Below, piece after piece: positions 61,300 to 64,000 of a stretch of DNA of 64,000 nucleotides. The notes under the pieces were generated by a model. The model searched no databases. It worked only from the letters and a program-made list of their open reading frames with translations, and had not been told where the DNA came from. The position numbers and the translations under genes are program-made. Numbering within the stretch: position 1 is the stretch's first letter; each line of letters starts with the position of its first letter. Source of the DNA: Bacteroidaceae bacterium (GTDB taxonomy: Bacteria; Bacteroidota; Bacteroidia; Bacteroidales; Bacteroidaceae); the NCBI GenBank assembly GCA_902362595.1, contig CABIXF010000010.1:39675-103674 (forward strand), in the 5' to 3' direction.

Positions 61300-62229
61300 A
61301 TGAACAAATACATAGCCGGAATATTCTTCGCATCTGCTATGGTCGGTGCGCTCAGTTCGTGCACCGCACCGGATACGGGCAGTAAAATCGTCATCAACGA
61401 AGTCTTGGTGGATAATCAAGACAACTTTCAGGACGATTATGGCGTGCATAGCGGATGGGTGGAAATATTCAACACATCTTATAATAGTGTCAACCTGGCA
61501 GGATGTTACCTGAAAGTGAGCAGTGAGCCGGGCGACACCCTGTCTTATTTCATTCCCAAAGGAGATGTACTGACTGCCATCAGCCCTCGCCAGCACGCTC
61601 TCTTCTGGGCAGACGGAGCACCGCGCCGGGGCACGTTCCATACCAATTTCGTATTAAGCAAGACCCGTGACAACTGGGTAGGATTATACGATTCGGGACG
61701 GAAACTGTTGGATGAAGTGGTTGTGCCTGCCGGTGTACTGAAGACAGACCAGTCGTATGCGCGGGTAAGCGACGGGGCAGACCAATGGGAAGTAAAGGAT
61801 GACAGCGAGACCAAATACGTGACTCCAAGCACAAACAACCAGACGCTGGAAGGAAACCCGAAGATGGACAAGTTCGAACAACACGACTCGGCGGGGCTGG
61901 GCATGACCATTACTGCCATGACCGTGGTTTTCATCGGGCTTATTCTATTGTACATCAGCTTCCGCATCATCGGCAAGGTTGCCGTCAAGCTGCGTAAACG
62001 CAACGCCATGAAGGCTCAGAATGTCACCGACAAGCAGGAAGCGAAGGAGCGCGGACTGGGAGAAGCTCCGGGCGAAGTCATTGCCGCCATTTCCATGGCC
62101 TTGCATGAAGCACAGGGAGCCGACCACGATGTGGAAGAAACCATCCTGACCATCAGCCGGGTGAAACGGAGCTACTCACCGTGGAGTTCCAAGATTTATA
62201 CCTTGCGTGAAACGCCTCATAAGAAATAA
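61300..62229 (+). CDS. lamin-tail-domain/OadG fusion: decarboxylase gamma (MmdD-like) subunit
   Basis: The 309-residue protein has a lipoprotein-like signal (lipobox LSSC, cysteine 21). A lamin-tail domain follows at about 29-165 (IVINEVLVDN, GWVEIFNTSYNSVNLAGCYL), then a membrane helix at about 202-224 and a cytoplasmic OadG-like tail. OadG/MmdD subunits normally consist only of the helix and tail, about 80-115 residues. The position between mmdA and the biotin carrier supports a gamma-subunit role. An ATG four codons upstream (61288) is equally possible. Confidence 0.82.
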   Translation: MNKYIAGIFFASAMVGALSSCTAPDTGSKIVINEVLVDNQDNFQDDYGVHSGWVEIFNTSYNSVNLAGCYLKVSSEPGDTLSYFIPKGDVLTAISPRQHALFWADGAPRRGTFHTNFVLSKTRDNWVGLYDSGRKLLDEVVVPAGVLKTDQSYARVSDGADQWEVKDDSETKYVTPSTNNQTLEGNPKMDKFEQHDSAGLGMTITAMTVVFIGLILLYISFRIIGKVAVKLRKRNAMKAQNVTDKQEAKERGLGEAPGEVIAAISMALHEAQGADHDVEETILTISRVKRSYSPWSSKIYTLRETPHKK

Positions 62230-62251
62230 CCTCTAAAGTATAACGAAAACC

Positions 62252-62680
62252 ATGAAAGAATACAGATATAAAATCAACGGAAATCTCTACAAGGTGACCG
62301 TGGGAGATATAGAAGACAATAACGTGCATGTAGAAGTAAACGGAACGGCCTATACCGTGGAAATGGAAAAGAAGACCGGGCCGAAAATCAAACCGGTAGT
62401 CCGTACGGCAGCTACCACACCGGCAGCTCCTCCTCCCGCCGTGAGCCGTCCGGCTGTAGCAGGAAGCAAGTCAGGCATCAAGTCGCCGCTTCCGGGCGTG
62501 ATTCTGGAAATCAAGGTGAAGGAAGGAGATGCCGTGAAACGCGGACAGACATTGCTCGTACTGGAAGCCATGAAGATGGAAAACGACATCAAGGCCGACC
62601 GTGACGGTAAGGTAACTGCCATCAAGGTGAGCAAGGGAGAATCAATACTCGAAGGTACAGACCTTATAATCATTGGATAG
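62252..62680 (+). CDS. mmdC: biotin carrier subunit of methylmalonyl-CoA decarboxylase
   Basis: The 142-residue protein has an N-terminal OadA-like segment (YRYKINGNLYKVTVGDIED), an Ala/Pro-rich flexible linker (about 52-75) and a biotinyl domain (KSPLPGVILEIKVKEGDAV). The biotin-accepting lysine is in EAMKMEND. It carries carboxyl-biotin from MmdA to the membrane subunit. Its stop is two bases before the next gene. Confidence 0.94.
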   Translation: MKEYRYKINGNLYKVTVGDIEDNNVHVEVNGTAYTVEMEKKTGPKIKPVVRTAATTPAAPPPAVSRPAVAGSKSGIKSPLPGVILEIKVKEGDAVKRGQTLLVLEAMKMENDIKADRDGKVTAIKVSKGESILEGTDLIIIG

Positions 62681-62682
62681 TT

Positions 62683-63843
62683 ATGGGAGAATTTATCAAT
62701 TTCTTACAAAGCAACCTGGCGGATTTCTGGACTTATACCGGCTTCTACAATGCGACTTACCAGCATTTCATCATGATAGCCGTCGGTATATTCTTCATTT
62801 ATCTTGCCGTGGCGAAGGAATTCGAGCCGATGCTACTGATTCCAATCGGATTCGGTATGCTGGTGGGCAACATTCCTTTCAATATGGAGGCCGGCCTGCA
62901 AGTCGGTATCTACGAACAGGGTTCGGTTCTCAACATCTTATATCAAGGAGTGACATCGGGATGGTATCCGCCACTCATCTTCCTCGGCATTGGAGCCATG
63001 ACCGACTTCTCGGCATTGATTTCCAATCCGAAGCTGATGCTTATCGGTGCGGCAGCCCAATTCGGTATCTTTGGTGCCTATATGATTGCACTTGAATGGG
63101 GATTCGACCCCATGCAGGCAGCTGCCATCGGCATCATCGGAGGTGCAGACGGTCCGACCGCCATCTTCCTTTCATCGAAGCTGGCACCCAACCTGATGGG
63201 AGCCATCGCCGTGTCCGCCTATTCGTATATGGCATTGGTGCCGGTTATCCAGCCGCCTATCATGCGTTTGCTGACCACCAAGAAAGAACGTCTCATCCGC
63301 ATGAAAGCCCCACGCGCCGTATCTCATACCGAAAAAGTATTGTTCCCCATTATGGGTCTGTTGCTCACCTGCTTCCTGGTTCCTTCGGGTCTTCCGCTGT
63401 TGGGTATGCTGTTCTTCGGTAACCTGTTAAAAGAAAGCGGTGTGACCCGCCGTTTGGCAGAGACAGCCCGCGGTCCGCTGATTGACACCATCACCATTCT
63501 GTTGGGATTGACCGTAGGCGCTTCCACCCAGGCTTCAGAATTCATCACATGGGATTCACTGAAGATTTTCGGCCTGGGTGCCTTGTCATTCGTGATAGCA
63601 ACCGCGTCGGGAGTGCTCTTCGTGAAGATATTCAATCTCGTATTGAAGAAAGAAAACAAAATCAACCCGCTTATCGGTAATGCAGGTGTATCTGCCGTGC
63701 CCGACTCTGCCCGTATCTCGCAAATTGTCGGTGCGGAATATGATCCGACCAACTACCTGTTGATGCACGCCATGGGTCCGAATGTGGCCGGTGTTATCGG
63801 CTCGGCAGTAGCTGCCGGTATCTTGCTGGGATTCTTGATTTAA
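62683..63843 (+). CDS. mmdB: sodium-translocating decarboxylase beta subunit (OadB/MmdB family)
   Basis: The 386-residue polytopic protein decarboxylates carboxybiotin and exports sodium ions. It has the sodium-site motif GADGPTAIFLSSKLAP, GAMTDFSALISNPKLML and the C-terminal HAMGPNVAGVIGSAVAAG. About nine to eleven hydrophobic segments are visible. Together with the three upstream genes it forms a complete decarboxylase that conserves the energy of methylmalonyl-CoA decarboxylation as a sodium gradient. It is the last gene of the operon. Confidence 0.94.
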   Translation: MGEFINFLQSNLADFWTYTGFYNATYQHFIMIAVGIFFIYLAVAKEFEPMLLIPIGFGMLVGNIPFNMEAGLQVGIYEQGSVLNILYQGVTSGWYPPLIFLGIGAMTDFSALISNPKLMLIGAAAQFGIFGAYMIALEWGFDPMQAAAIGIIGGADGPTAIFLSSKLAPNLMGAIAVSAYSYMALVPVIQPPIMRLLTTKKERLIRMKAPRAVSHTEKVLFPIMGLLLTCFLVPSGLPLLGMLFFGNLLKESGVTRRLAETARGPLIDTITILLGLTVGASTQASEFITWDSLKIFGLGALSFVIATASGVLFVKIFNLVLKKENKINPLIGNAGVSAVPDSARISQIVGAEYDPTNYLLMHAMGPNVAGVIGSAVAAGILLGFLI

Positions 63844-63862
63844 AAAATCACCATAGCATAGA

Positions 63863-63908
63863 AAAGAGGCTGTCTCAAATTGAAATATAATTTGAGATGG
63901 CCTTTTTT
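63863..63908 (+). terminator. terminator after the decarboxylase operon
   Basis: GGCTGTCTCAAAT (63868-63880) pairs imperfectly with ATTTGAGATGGCC (63890-63902), followed by T6. It starts 20 bp after the mmdB stop codon. Confidence 0.75.
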
Positions 63909-64000
63909 GTGCCTGCAAAAAAATCGGGCAAGCCCAAACTTCGCTCAGTCAGGACTTGCCCGTCTCCCTAATTTTTCGTATCTTTAGGGAATCAAGCAAT
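63909..64000. other. intergenic sequence at the window edge, possibly the edge of an insertion sequence
   Basis: CGGGCAAG (63925-63932) and CTTGCCCG (63955-63962) form an 8-bp inverted repeat, and GTATCTTTAGG near 63979 resembles a promoter. The sequence GAGGCTGTCTCAAA just before is reminiscent of sequence beside Bacteroides transposase genes. No coding sequence is visible before the window ends. Confidence 0.3.

Noticed and set aside
1..64000. tRNA or rRNA genes
   Set aside because: Almost all the DNA is covered by protein genes, and no intergenic gap shows a cloverleaf with TTCRA or CCA-end features or rRNA-like sequence.

Overview
The window is chromosomal DNA of a gut-type Bacteroidales bacterium (Bacteroidaceae, Bacteroides or Phocaeicola-like). 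Three things point there. Many intergenic regions carry the Bacteroidetes housekeeping promoter (-33 TTTG, about 20 bp, -7 TAnnTTTG). The gene set is typical: RprX/RprY-like two-component pair, EF-G2-like GTPase paralogue, NigD-like and fimbrillin-like lipoproteins, dipeptidyl peptidase IV, and a sodium-pumping methylmalonyl-CoA decarboxylase. Gene order is that of a core genome, with no phage, CRISPR array, rRNA or tRNA seen. The species cannot be named from sequence alone.

Layout. 1-3.2 kb: end of an AsnC/Lrp regulator, the thyA-folA pair, and a divergent NOL1/NOP2/Sun rRNA methyltransferase. 3.2-3.4 kb: a strictly phased palindrome array. 3.4-9.1 kb: a five-gene MacAB-TolC-like efflux operon on the minus strand. 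9.2-13.1 kb: ROK glucokinase, fabI, a GldB-like lipoprotein and an RsmI-like methylase. 13.1-18.6 kb (minus): a membrane protein with a Nudix-like tail, lipA, DPP IV and a TonB-domain protein. 18.7-23.7 kb (minus): TolC, HlyD and two ABC-2 permeases with no ATPase. 23.8-27.9 kb (minus): S41 peptidase, coiled-coil protein and fimbrillin-like lipoprotein. 28-35.5 kb: trmB-mrp, a second phased palindrome array, dinB, a Sua5-like gene, a ClC transporter, fmt and a NigD-like lipoprotein. 35.6-43.5 kb: ECF sigma factor with a membrane/beta-barrel partner, rpe, comEC, a DHH phosphoesterase, a DUF4827-like lipoprotein and glmM. 43.8-50.1 kb: hemW, the EF-G2-like gene and rprXY. 50.3-52.6 kb: marR, rpsF-rpsR-rplI and a tiny lipoprotein. 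52.9-59.1 kb: mtaB, a glycosyltransferase, a minus-strand operon (nitroreductase to Maf) and a FemAB/GNAT-like gene. 59.2-63.8 kb: methylmalonyl-CoA epimerase and the four subunits of the decarboxylase, the last steps of the succinate route to propionate.

Strongest unexplained signals. (1) At 3207-3332, twelve invariant pentamers alternate AAACG and CGTTT at an exact 11-bp step. A second array of different sequence has a 21-bp period at 30035-30118. Both lie between convergent genes. (2) The promoter of the ATPase-less efflux operon and that of a marR gene 27 kb away share a nearly identical -7/operator block, which suggests one regulon. (3) The EF-G2-like gene has a CRP-like dyad and a 12-bp inverted repeat flanking its promoter. 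(4) Several proteins have odd architecture: a lamin-tail domain fused to the decarboxylase gamma subunit, a TonB domain followed by a long DSLK-rich tail, and a sigma-linked protein combining one inner-membrane helix with a beta-barrel-like C-terminus.
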